A stretch of DNA of 8,866 nt. It comes from Treponema sp. GTDB taxonomy: Bacteria; Spirochaetota; Spirochaetia; Treponematales; Treponemataceae. Position numbers and translations under genes: made by a program. Positions within the stretch are counted from its first letter, which is position 1; every line of letters begins with the position of its first letter. The notes below the pieces were generated by a model that did not search any database, was not told the origin of the DNA, and saw nothing but the letters and a program-made list of their open reading frames with translations. The DNA is taken from assembly GCA_024691105.1 (NCBI GenBank), contig JAILNY010000059.1:1-8866 (forward strand), in the 5' to 3' direction. Below are positions 1-5,598 of the stretch, piece by piece.

Positions 1-123
1 GAAGTTTCACTTTCACTTGAATGTGAACGTACAGTTGAATTTGAGCATGTAGTTCAGATACTTGCAAAAATACAGAATGCAGGAATAACAAAAATCGGAA
101 TCGTCCACGACCCGATTGAATAA
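1..123 (+). CDS. exbD: ExbD/TolR-family biopolymer transport protein, C-terminal fragment (5' end outside window)
   Basis: The window opens inside a reading frame of 40 codons ending at TAA 121-123. The peptide contains the end of the periplasmic ExbD/TolR domain: a strand-helix-strand run with VEFEHVVQILAKIQNAGI followed by KIGIVHDP. This matches the usual ExbD ending, in which a helix with 'aGi' leads into a final strand of the type 'kigl.t.p'. ExbD is an inner-membrane protein with one helix and a periplasmic domain; with ExbB it uses the proton gradient to energise TonB. The N-terminal anchor and its conserved Asp are upstream of the window. A tonB gene lies at the end of the same gene run, which supports ExbD over TolR or a generic homologue. 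The family call is from short recognisable motifs, so it is good but not certain. Confidence 0.82.
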   Translation, partial: EVSLSLECERTVEFEHVVQILAKIQNAGITKIGIVHDPIE

Positions 124-133
124 ATAAATCAGA

Positions 134-151
134 CCGCGGCAACGCGGATTT
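134..151 (+). terminator. GC-rich hairpin with GNRA-type loop between exbD and the S component; weak attenuator or processing site
   Basis: CCGCG (134-138) pairs perfectly with CGCGG (143-147) around a GCAA tetraloop, and the stem is followed by ATTTTAT. It sits in an otherwise AT-rich 48-nt spacer after the exbD stop. The stem is only 5 bp and the T-run has four Ts, so it is a weak terminator at best. It could reduce expression of the ECF genes relative to exbD, or protect the 3' end of a processed exbBD message. The structure is seen in the sequence; its role is inference. Confidence 0.35.
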
Positions 152-161
152 TATAAATTAT

Positions 162-165
162 GGAG
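162..165 (+). promoter_or_regulatory. Ribosome binding site that decides the start of the S-component gene
   Basis: GGAG lies 6 nt before the ATG at 172. An in-frame ATG at 160 overlaps this GGAG and has no purine-rich site of its own, so translation most likely begins at 172. Confidence 0.7.
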
Positions 166-171
166 TTTTTT

Positions 172-732
172 ATGAATAAAATTTTTGAAAAATTTACCGT
201 AAAGGATATTGTTTTTATGGCAATTATTTCTGCAGTTGCACTCTGTACATGCGCTGTCATGCCGATTGTTGCACACATCTATATTTACGGACTTGCACAA
301 CTTGTGACATCTTTTCAGATGGCATTCTTTTTAAGCATTGCACTAATGAAAGTACGTAAAGCGGGGACGGTCTTTATTTTTTCACTTTTTACAGGATTGT
401 TCGAGCTTTTTATGGCACCGGTAATGTTTGTTTCAAGTCTTCTAACAGGACTTATTCTCGAAGCAATCATTCTGATAATTTTTAAAGGATATAAAGAATC
501 AACAAAACCAATTTTTATCGTGAGCATGCTTTACATCCCATTTACAATGCCATTCAACCTTTTGTACTATAGATTTTTTTCCAAAGAAATGTGGGATTTA
601 TTTTTCGGGAGCGGGTTTAAATATGCATCGATTGCCTGTATTTTGGGAACATTCGCTGTCGGAGCTCTTGGCGCGCTACTCGGAATTAAAATTTCAAAAG
701 AACTTTCTAAAGCCGGTGTATTAAAACACTAG
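172..732 (+). CDS. ECF transporter S component (substrate-binding membrane subunit), Trep_Strep-like
   Basis: A 186-residue, very hydrophobic protein with about five to six membrane helices (roughly residues 12-30, 34-58, 66-84, 86-104, 113-133 and 152-172), the size and layout of an ECF S component. It opens with FTVKDIVFMAIISA, the short cytoplasmic start plus first helix typical of S components. S components bind the substrate and topple in the membrane with the T and A subunits. The next two genes encode exactly those subunits, so this is a dedicated (group I-like) ECF system. By memory of family character it most resembles the Trep_Strep group, some relatives of which are linked to haem or iron uptake in Firmicutes; no sequence search was run. 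Substrate cannot be read directly. The exbD and tonB flanks suggest a cargo that needs TonB-dependent outer-membrane uptake: haem, siderophore, cobalamin or another metal chelate. Start chosen at 172 because of GGAG at 162-165; an ATG at 160 would add four residues. Confidence 0.78.
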   Translation: MNKIFEKFTVKDIVFMAIISAVALCTCAVMPIVAHIYIYGLAQLVTSFQMAFFLSIALMKVRKAGTVFIFSLFTGLFELFMAPVMFVSSLLTGLILEAIILIIFKGYKESTKPIFIVSMLYIPFTMPFNLLYYRFFSKEMWDLFFGSGFKYASIACILGTFAVGALGALLGIKISKELSKAGVLKH

Positions 733-747
733 AAATATTAAAATTCT

Positions 748-759
748 GCAGCTGCGGGA
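748..759 (+). promoter_or_regulatory. 8-bp palindrome and weak ribosome binding site before the T component
   Basis: The 36-nt gap between the S and T genes is AT-rich except for the perfect palindrome GCAGCTGC (748-755), which runs directly into GGGA (756-759). GGGA lies 9 nt before the ATG at 769 and is the only plausible Shine-Dalgarno site. Any role of the palindrome is unknown. Confidence 0.35.
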
Positions 760-768
760 ATAAAAAAA

Positions 769-1461
769 ATGACCGATATCTTCTGGAATAAAAAAACTTT
801 ATATCCTCTTTTCTGCATTACATCATCATTCTGTATTTTGATTACAAGTCTTATTATTGCAAAAAGTTTTTGGGGTGCAATTTTTTTGATTTTAGTTTTC
901 TTTCTGTTTTTATGTTTCGGATACGTAAAAGCATGTCTTTCTGTTCTTCCATTTACGTTTTTCTATGTCGGTATCTTTTCTGTAATTTTTTATTTTGCCA
1001 GTTCTCGCAATTTAGATTTTGTTTTATCGATGGCGGTACGTTTTACAGGAGTAAGCTTTGCACTTATTCCATGTCTTGCCCTTCCTCCGATTTTTTTAGT
1101 GCGGAATTTAAGAAAGCTTAAATGTCCTCGTCTAATTACACTCGGAATGCTTATAACACTTTCTTTTATTCCGGTTTTAAGCGCAGAAATCCGTCAGGTA
1201 AAAAATGCAATGAAAACCCGCGGAGCCGTATCATTCTGGCAGCCAAAAGTTTTATACCGTGCGTTTTTAATTCCTCTTGTAGTGCGACTTGTAAATATTT
1301 CTGATACGCTTACACTTTCTGTAGAAACCCGAGGCTTTACTTCGGATGATACTGAACCGACTTCATACAAAGATGTTGTTATAACAAAACGAGACATTAT
1401 TTTTGCAGTCTGCTTTTTGATTATTTTGATTTTCACACTAATTCAGGGATTAAAAAAATGA
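769..1461 (+). CDS. ECF transporter T component (CbiQ/EcfT family transmembrane coupling protein)
   Basis: A 230-residue protein with about six hydrophobic segments (near residues 12-30, 34-50, 55-76, 88-106, 121-138 and 208-226). Between the fifth and last helices lies the cytoplasmic coupling region, which carries the two Arg-Gly motifs of EcfT proteins: AMKTRG (147-152) and ETRGF (186-190). In the family these short helices plug into the grooves of the two ATPase domains and transmit ATP hydrolysis to the S component. Here both read Thr-Arg-Gly in place of the commoner Ala-Arg-Gly/Ser; the arginines are kept. The gene sits between the S component and the ATPase and its TGA overlaps the ATG of the ATPase gene (ATGA at 1458-1461), implying translational coupling and fixed stoichiometry. 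The family call is firm; the substrate is not encoded here. Confidence 0.88.
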   Translation: MTDIFWNKKTLYPLFCITSSFCILITSLIIAKSFWGAIFLILVFFLFLCFGYVKACLSVLPFTFFYVGIFSVIFYFASSRNLDFVLSMAVRFTGVSFALIPCLALPPIFLVRNLRKLKCPRLITLGMLITLSFIPVLSAEIRQVKNAMKTRGAVSFWQPKVLYRAFLIPLVVRLVNISDTLTLSVETRGFTSDDTEPTSYKDVVITKRDIIFAVCFLIILIFTLIQGLKK

Positions 1462-2840
1462 AAACCGCAGTTTTTGTAAAATGCAGATCGTTCCGCTATT
1501 CTCCAGAAGGGGATGAAGTTTTAAAAAATTTTGATTTTAATCTTGAATATGGGAAAGTTACACTTTTATCAGGAGTTTCAGGTTCTGGAAAATCAACTTT
1601 ACTTTCGTTGATAAACGGAATAATTCCACGCGTAATCCCCGGAATTTTTGACGGTAAAGTTTTAATAGACGGTGAAGATATAAAATCAAAATCGATGAGT
1701 CAGATATCACGAAAAGTCGGAAGCGTTTTACAGAATGCAGAAAGCCAGATTATAAACCAAACAGTAGAAGATGAAATTGCCTTCGGCTGTGAAAACTTTG
1801 GTTTTACTCCGGACTTTATTGCATCACAAATCGATAAATCGTGCTCACGCATGCAGATTCAAAAGGAATGGAAAACCAGAACACTTTCAGGCGGTCAAAA
1901 GCAGCGCGTTGTTACAGCCTCCACTCTTGCAATGAACGGCGATATTCTAATATTTGACGAACCACTTGCAAACTTAGACGGCGAAGGAGCTGTAATTTTA
2001 CTTAAACTTTTACAAGAGCTTGCTGCAAAGGGGAAAGCCATTTTACTTGTTGAACATCGCCTTGATGTGGCACTTCCTTATGCAGATATCGTATGGAATC
2101 TTAAAAATGGGAGAGTCGAAAAAGTACGGAATAAAAAAGAATTTCTAAAAAGTCAGAGCAATATAATAAAAAGCGGTGGCAAACTCAAAACCTCCACAGA
2201 CTACGACACCGCACTTTTGCTTACCGGAATAAAAAAGAAATTTGGAAGACGAGAGATTTTACGCGGAATTGATTTAGAAATAAAAAAAGGAGAGCGCATT
2301 TTACTTACAGGTGAAAACGGCTGCGGAAAATCAACTTTAATGAGTATAATCGCACGTCTTCTAAAAGCAGACGAAGGAAAAATCTCTCAATATCTTGAAC
2401 CGGATTTAAGCTCGCGGCCGTGCAAAAAATGGTTTAAAACCTGCGGAGTCGTTTTGCAGAATCCGAATTATCAGCTTTTTGCAGGAAGCGTGCGCGATGA
2501 AATTTTATTTGGAGCAGAAAATACTGATTACGCTCTAAATCTTGCAGACAGTTTTGAACTTACCCGTCTTTTAGACCGTCATCCCCACTCCCTTTCTGAA
2601 GGACAAAAAAGACGTCTTACAGTCTGTTCAATTCTTGCACAAAAACCAAAACTTCTTTTACTCGACGAACCCACTGTAGGCCAGGACTATCACAATTTAC
2701 GTAACATGATAGAAATAATAAACCAAGTCCACAAAGAAACTGGAAACACGATGATTACAATTACCCACGATATTCGCTGTAAAAAAGCACTATGTGACAG
2801 AGAAGTAAAAATTGCCTATGGGAAAATTCAGGACATATAA
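1458..2840 (+). CDS. ECF transporter A component: single-chain double ATPase (two fused ABC domains)
   Basis: A 460-residue cytoplasmic protein made of two ABC ATPase domains in tandem. Domain 1 (about 4-232): Walker A GVSGSGKST (39-47), Q-loop Gln92, signature LSGGQ (143-147), Walker B ILIFDEP (163-169) and switch His200. Domain 2 (about 252-460): Walker A GENGCGKST (285-293), Q-loop Gln334, signature LSEGQ (379-383), Walker B LLLLDEP (399-405) and His437. Catalytic Glu is present in both halves (168 and 404), so both sites look competent. Fused ATPases of this kind drive dedicated ECF transporters in place of the usual separate EcfA1/EcfA2 pair. The Q-loops read LQNAESQ and LQNPNYQLF, matching the ECF/CbiO type. 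The gene overlaps the T gene by 4 nt, has AGGGA (1445-1449) 8 nt before its ATG, and is followed after 2 nt by tonB. The sequence joining the domains (about 232-252) is short and polar. Confidence 0.93.
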   Translation: MKTAVFVKCRSFRYSPEGDEVLKNFDFNLEYGKVTLLSGVSGSGKSTLLSLINGIIPRVIPGIFDGKVLIDGEDIKSKSMSQISRKVGSVLQNAESQIINQTVEDEIAFGCENFGFTPDFIASQIDKSCSRMQIQKEWKTRTLSGGQKQRVVTASTLAMNGDILIFDEPLANLDGEGAVILLKLLQELAAKGKAILLVEHRLDVALPYADIVWNLKNGRVEKVRNKKEFLKSQSNIIKSGGKLKTSTDYDTALLLTGIKKKFGRREILRGIDLEIKKGERILLTGENGCGKSTLMSIIARLLKADEGKISQYLEPDLSSRPCKKWFKTCGVVLQNPNYQLFAGSVRDEILFGAENTDYALNLADSFELTRLLDRHPHSLSEGQKRRLTVCSILAQKPKLLLLDEPTVGQDYHNLRNMIEIINQVHKETGNTMITITHDIRCKKALCDREVKIAYGKIQDI

Positions 2841-2842
2841 AA

Positions 2843-3835
2843 ATGGAAATAAATAAAAAGCGCCAAAAAGAATGGAACACTGTTCTTTTGATGATAGAAA
2901 TATATTGCAGGGGAAATCACAAAAATAAACATGCCTTAAAAGAAAAAGGCTGTCTCTGCAATGAATGCAAAGAACTTTCAGAATATGTTCACGAACGAAT
3001 TACAAAATGTCCTCTCATGAAAGAAAAAACTTTCTGTTCCATGTGTCATGTTCACTGCTATAAAAAAGAATACAGAGAACAAATCAGAAAAGTAATGCGC
3101 TACTCAGGAGTAAGAATGTTAAAATATCATCCCATTCTGGCATTAAAACATGTAGTCCTGACATTATCACAAAAAATTAAATTCTCTAATAAAAACTCTT
3201 CAACTCTAAAAGCATCGGGATGTCCTTGCGCAAAATACAGATGGCTTTGTTCAGTGCTCTTCACGCTGCTTATAATCTGCTTAATTCTTGCTTTACCTGT
3301 ATGGAGTTTTCAGATTGAAGGAACAGTTGAAAGTTCAAGTATTGAGAGTTCTGTTTCCGTTGTTACAGTAACAACAAAAAAATGTCCGTTAAAAAAAGAT
3401 GAAAAAAAGACAATTCAGAAAAAAGAAAATACAATTTCAAAAGAAATAGAAAAACCTCAGGAAGAAAAACAGGAAGAGCCTTCTTCTCAAAATGAAAACG
3501 CCTCTATAAGTGAAAACATTTCGAATGAAACTTCATTATCAGATTCAGACAAACAGGGAATTGCTAATTACAAATCGTATGCACTCGGACGCATTGCTTC
3601 AAAGAAAACTTATCCGCTTTCTGCACGTTCCCAAGGTCAGCAAGGAAAAGTAAAAGCACGAATTGTAATAAATCCCGACGGCACATTACAGAGCGCAGAG
3701 ATTATACAAAAATGCGAATTTGAATCATTAAATGAAGCATGTCTTGATGCAATAAAAAGAGCCTCTCCATTTAAAAAAATGAGCGTCGCTTTTCCGATGA
3801 CGCTCACTTTTGTTATGGATTTTTCATTGAATTAA
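2843..3835 (+). CDS. tonB: YgbA_NO-TonB fusion: cytoplasmic Cys-rich domain, one membrane helix, periplasmic TonB C-terminal domain
   Basis: One uninterrupted 330-codon frame. Residues 10-105 match the YgbA_NO ('nitrous oxide-stimulated promoter') family: MIEIYCR (17-23), the cluster CLCNEC with C37/C39/C42, then C56, C65/C68, HCY at 71-73 (C72), and the hallmark VMRYSGVRML (84-93) followed by HPILALKH (96-103). A second small Cys pair (C127, C129) and C136 precede one membrane helix at about 133-155. Residues 157-240 are a Lys/Glu/Ser-rich periplasmic spacer. Residues 241-330 are a TonB C-terminal domain, with TYPLSARSQGQQGKVKARI (256-274), INPDGTL (276-282) and a final strand TLTFVMDFSL. 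TonB normally has only a short cytoplasmic tail; here the tail is replaced by a whole domain. YgbA in E. coli is NO-induced, and I know of no established biochemical function; its cysteines suggest metal or Fe-S binding (inference). The helix has no histidine, unlike E. coli TonB. The ATG lies 2 nt after the ATPase stop with no clear Shine-Dalgarno site, so translation is probably coupled. No Met lies between residues 92 and 313, so separate translation of the TonB half is unlikely. Confidence 0.87.
   Translation: MEINKKRQKEWNTVLLMIEIYCRGNHKNKHALKEKGCLCNECKELSEYVHERITKCPLMKEKTFCSMCHVHCYKKEYREQIRKVMRYSGVRMLKYHPILALKHVVLTLSQKIKFSNKNSSTLKASGCPCAKYRWLCSVLFTLLIICLILALPVWSFQIEGTVESSSIESSVSVVTVTTKKCPLKKDEKKTIQKKENTISKEIEKPQEEKQEEPSSQNENASISENISNETSLSDSDKQGIANYKSYALGRIASKKTYPLSARSQGQQGKVKARIVINPDGTLQSAEIIQKCEFESLNEACLDAIKRASPFKKMSVAFPMTLTFVMDFSLN
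3773..3806 (-). terminator. Rho-independent terminator of the ABC operon, located inside the tonB coding sequence
   Basis: TGAGCGTC (3780-3787) and GACGCTCA (3799-3806) form a perfect 8-bp stem with an 11-nt loop. Read on the - strand the stem is followed directly by seven Ts (complement of 3773-3779), a classic intrinsic terminator 44 nt beyond the stop of the downstream ABC gene at 3850. On the + strand the stem is followed only by CTTTTG and lies before the tonB stop codon, where ribosomes would normally disrupt it. It is therefore assigned to the - strand. Confidence 0.72.
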
Positions 3836-3849
3836 TTTTCAAAATTTAA

Positions 3850-5598
3850 TTAATGAACTTTTTCAACCATTTTTTTATATTCGCCGTTTGCTTCCATGAG
3901 CTCTTTGTGAGAGCCGCTTTCTACAATCTGACCATTCTTAATAACAAGAATCTTATCTGCATTGCGAATTGTGTTGAGACGGTGGGCAATTACGATAAGA
4001 GTTTTGCCGCGGCAGAGCTCTGAAATTGCTTCCTGGATAAAGTGCTCGTTGTCGGCATCTACGCTGGCTGTGGCTTCATCAAGAATTACGATTGGAGCAT
4101 CTTTGAGCATACAGCGGGCGATGGAAATACGCTGCTGTTCACCGCCACTCATGCTGGCACCACCTTCACCAATCACAGTATCAAAGCCATCCGGCAGCTG
4201 CATGATAAAGTCATAACAGCGGGCTTTCTTTGCAACTTCAATTACTTCTTCGCGGGTTGCATTTGTTTTTCCCATAGCGATGTTGTTGAAAATTGTATCC
4301 TGGAAAAGATAGACTCTCTGGAAAACCATAGAGATATTGTCCATGAGATTTGCAACAGGAACGTTACGAATATCTGTTCCACGGATTTTTATACTTCCGT
4401 CTTTTACATCCCAGAAGCGGGCAAGAAGATTTGCAATTGTAGATTTACCGCCGCCACTTGGTCCAACCAGAGCAAGCATCTGGCCGCGGTCAACGTTAAA
4501 GCTTATATTATGAAGGGCCTCTTTATCACCATAAGCAAAGGATACATTTTCATAAGAGATTTCAGATAGGCCTTTGCGGGCTTCATCTTCTGGAGTGCAC
4601 AGGTTTTCTGTTCCGTCATTGCTGATTTCTGTTTCATCAAAAACACTTTCAATGCGGTCAAGGCAGGCATCGGTAACTGTAAGACGGGCAACATTTCCGT
4701 AATAAGCTTTCATACCGGCAAAGGTGTCAAAGAGGAAAAGAATCATACCCATCATAAACTCAATTGTAATGAGTCCGCGGGCGCTTAAAAGATAAGAGAC
4801 AAGCAGGACAACCGCAGTGCCGATTCCATAAGAAGTCATAAAGCTTGCCCACCAGGGAGCATAAGCAACTTCAAAGCCGATTGCCTTGTCGCAACTGTCT
4901 TCAAAAGCTTTGTTCATTTCCTTTGATTTTTCACCCAGCATGTTGAAGGTTTTGATGATACCGATTCCTTCTGCAAATTCAAGAACCGCACTTGTAAGAG
5001 TCTGGCTTGAAACCTGCTTTGCCATTGAGTGAGAAATTGAAACACGAGTCATCAAATTTCCCATCAGTATAATCAGGATAAGACATCCCATAGCAATAAG
5101 TCCCAGTCTCCAGTTCAGATAGAACATAAAGCCAATCATAAAGCCTTGCGAAATCATAAAGCCTACAAGATCTTCCAGAACCATCATGCAGTTCTCTTCG
5201 ATAAAGTTCATATCAGTTGCAAGAACGCTGCTTACCTTACCAATATTTCCGTCAGAAAAATATCCCATCGAAAGCTTACGGAAGTGGTCACCCAGCTGCA
5301 TACGTTTATCAGCAAAAACCTTAAAGCCCGCAGCCGACTGTAAGCGGTCCGAAATATTCTGCAAAATTGCCTGAGCTGCAAGACAGCCCAGAAGTACAAG
5401 ACCTGAAATCAGGCAGGTTTTCTTTGTCATAGTTCCGGCCATAAAGCCTGAAACAATCAGAAAGCAGACCATAAGAGGCGCCTTCATAAACATTCCCTTA
5501 AAAAATCCCGGGATATAAGCGGCACGAATTGATGTCTTATATTTTCCGCACGAGCCGACCAGGCGGTGCATCATTTGAATCATTGATTTATTTTTCAT
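3850..5598 (-). CDS. ABC transporter with exporter fold, second half of a heterodimer (IrtB/YbtQ-like)
   Basis: A 582-residue half-transporter: a membrane domain of about six helices (residues ~30-315) followed by an ATPase domain (~347-582). ATPase motifs: Walker A GPSGGGKST (379-387), Q-loop Gln427 in FQRVYLFQDTIF, signature MSGGE (483-487), Walker B IVILDEA (503-509) with catalytic Glu508, D-loop around SVDA, and His539. The MSGGE signature (Met for Leu) is a mild variant. The preceding gene encodes the partner half, and the pair follows an AraC-type regulator, the arrangement of siderophore transporters such as YbtPQ and IrtAB, which import despite an exporter fold. Export of a peptide or lipid cannot be excluded. 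An in-frame GTG at 5613 would extend the protein by five codons and overlap the upstream gene by 16 nt, but GGAGG (5607-5611) sits 8 nt before the ATG at 5598, which also overlaps the upstream TAA by one base. The start at 5598 is therefore preferred. No substrate-specific residues can be read. Confidence 0.88.
   Translation of the reverse strand: MKNKSMIQMMHRLVGSCGKYKTSIRAAYIPGFFKGMFMKAPLMVCFLIVSGFMAGTMTKKTCLISGLVLLGCLAAQAILQNISDRLQSAAGFKVFADKRMQLGDHFRKLSMGYFSDGNIGKVSSVLATDMNFIEENCMMVLEDLVGFMISQGFMIGFMFYLNWRLGLIAMGCLILIILMGNLMTRVSISHSMAKQVSSQTLTSAVLEFAEGIGIIKTFNMLGEKSKEMNKAFEDSCDKAIGFEVAYAPWWASFMTSYGIGTAVVLLVSYLLSARGLITIEFMMGMILFLFDTFAGMKAYYGNVARLTVTDACLDRIESVFDETEISNDGTENLCTPEDEARKGLSEISYENVSFAYGDKEALHNISFNVDRGQMLALVGPSGGGKSTIANLLARFWDVKDGSIKIRGTDIRNVPVANLMDNISMVFQRVYLFQDTIFNNIAMGKTNATREEVIEVAKKARCYDFIMQLPDGFDTVIGEGGASMSGGEQQRISIARCMLKDAPIVILDEATASVDADNEHFIQEAISELCRGKTLIVIAHRLNTIRNADKILVIKNGQIVESGSHKELMEANGEYKKMVEKVH

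Noticed and set aside
160..171. Upstream ATG at 160 as start of the S component
   Set aside because: It overlaps the GGAG that correctly serves the ATG at 172 and has no site of its own.
870..1304. Two open frames of 83 and 60 codons overlapping the T component
   Set aside because: They are out-of-frame readings of the ECF T gene, whose Arg-Gly motifs and helices establish the true frame.
3829..3853. AT-rich imperfect palindrome in the gap between the convergent genes as a + strand terminator
   Set aside because: The stem is nearly all A/T with a one-base offset and no GC core, so it would be too unstable to call.
4042..4569. A 175-codon open frame on the + strand, antisense to the second ABC gene
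   Set aside because: It lies entirely opposite well-conserved ATPase codons, has no ribosome binding site and its peptide resembles no family; it is a shadow frame.
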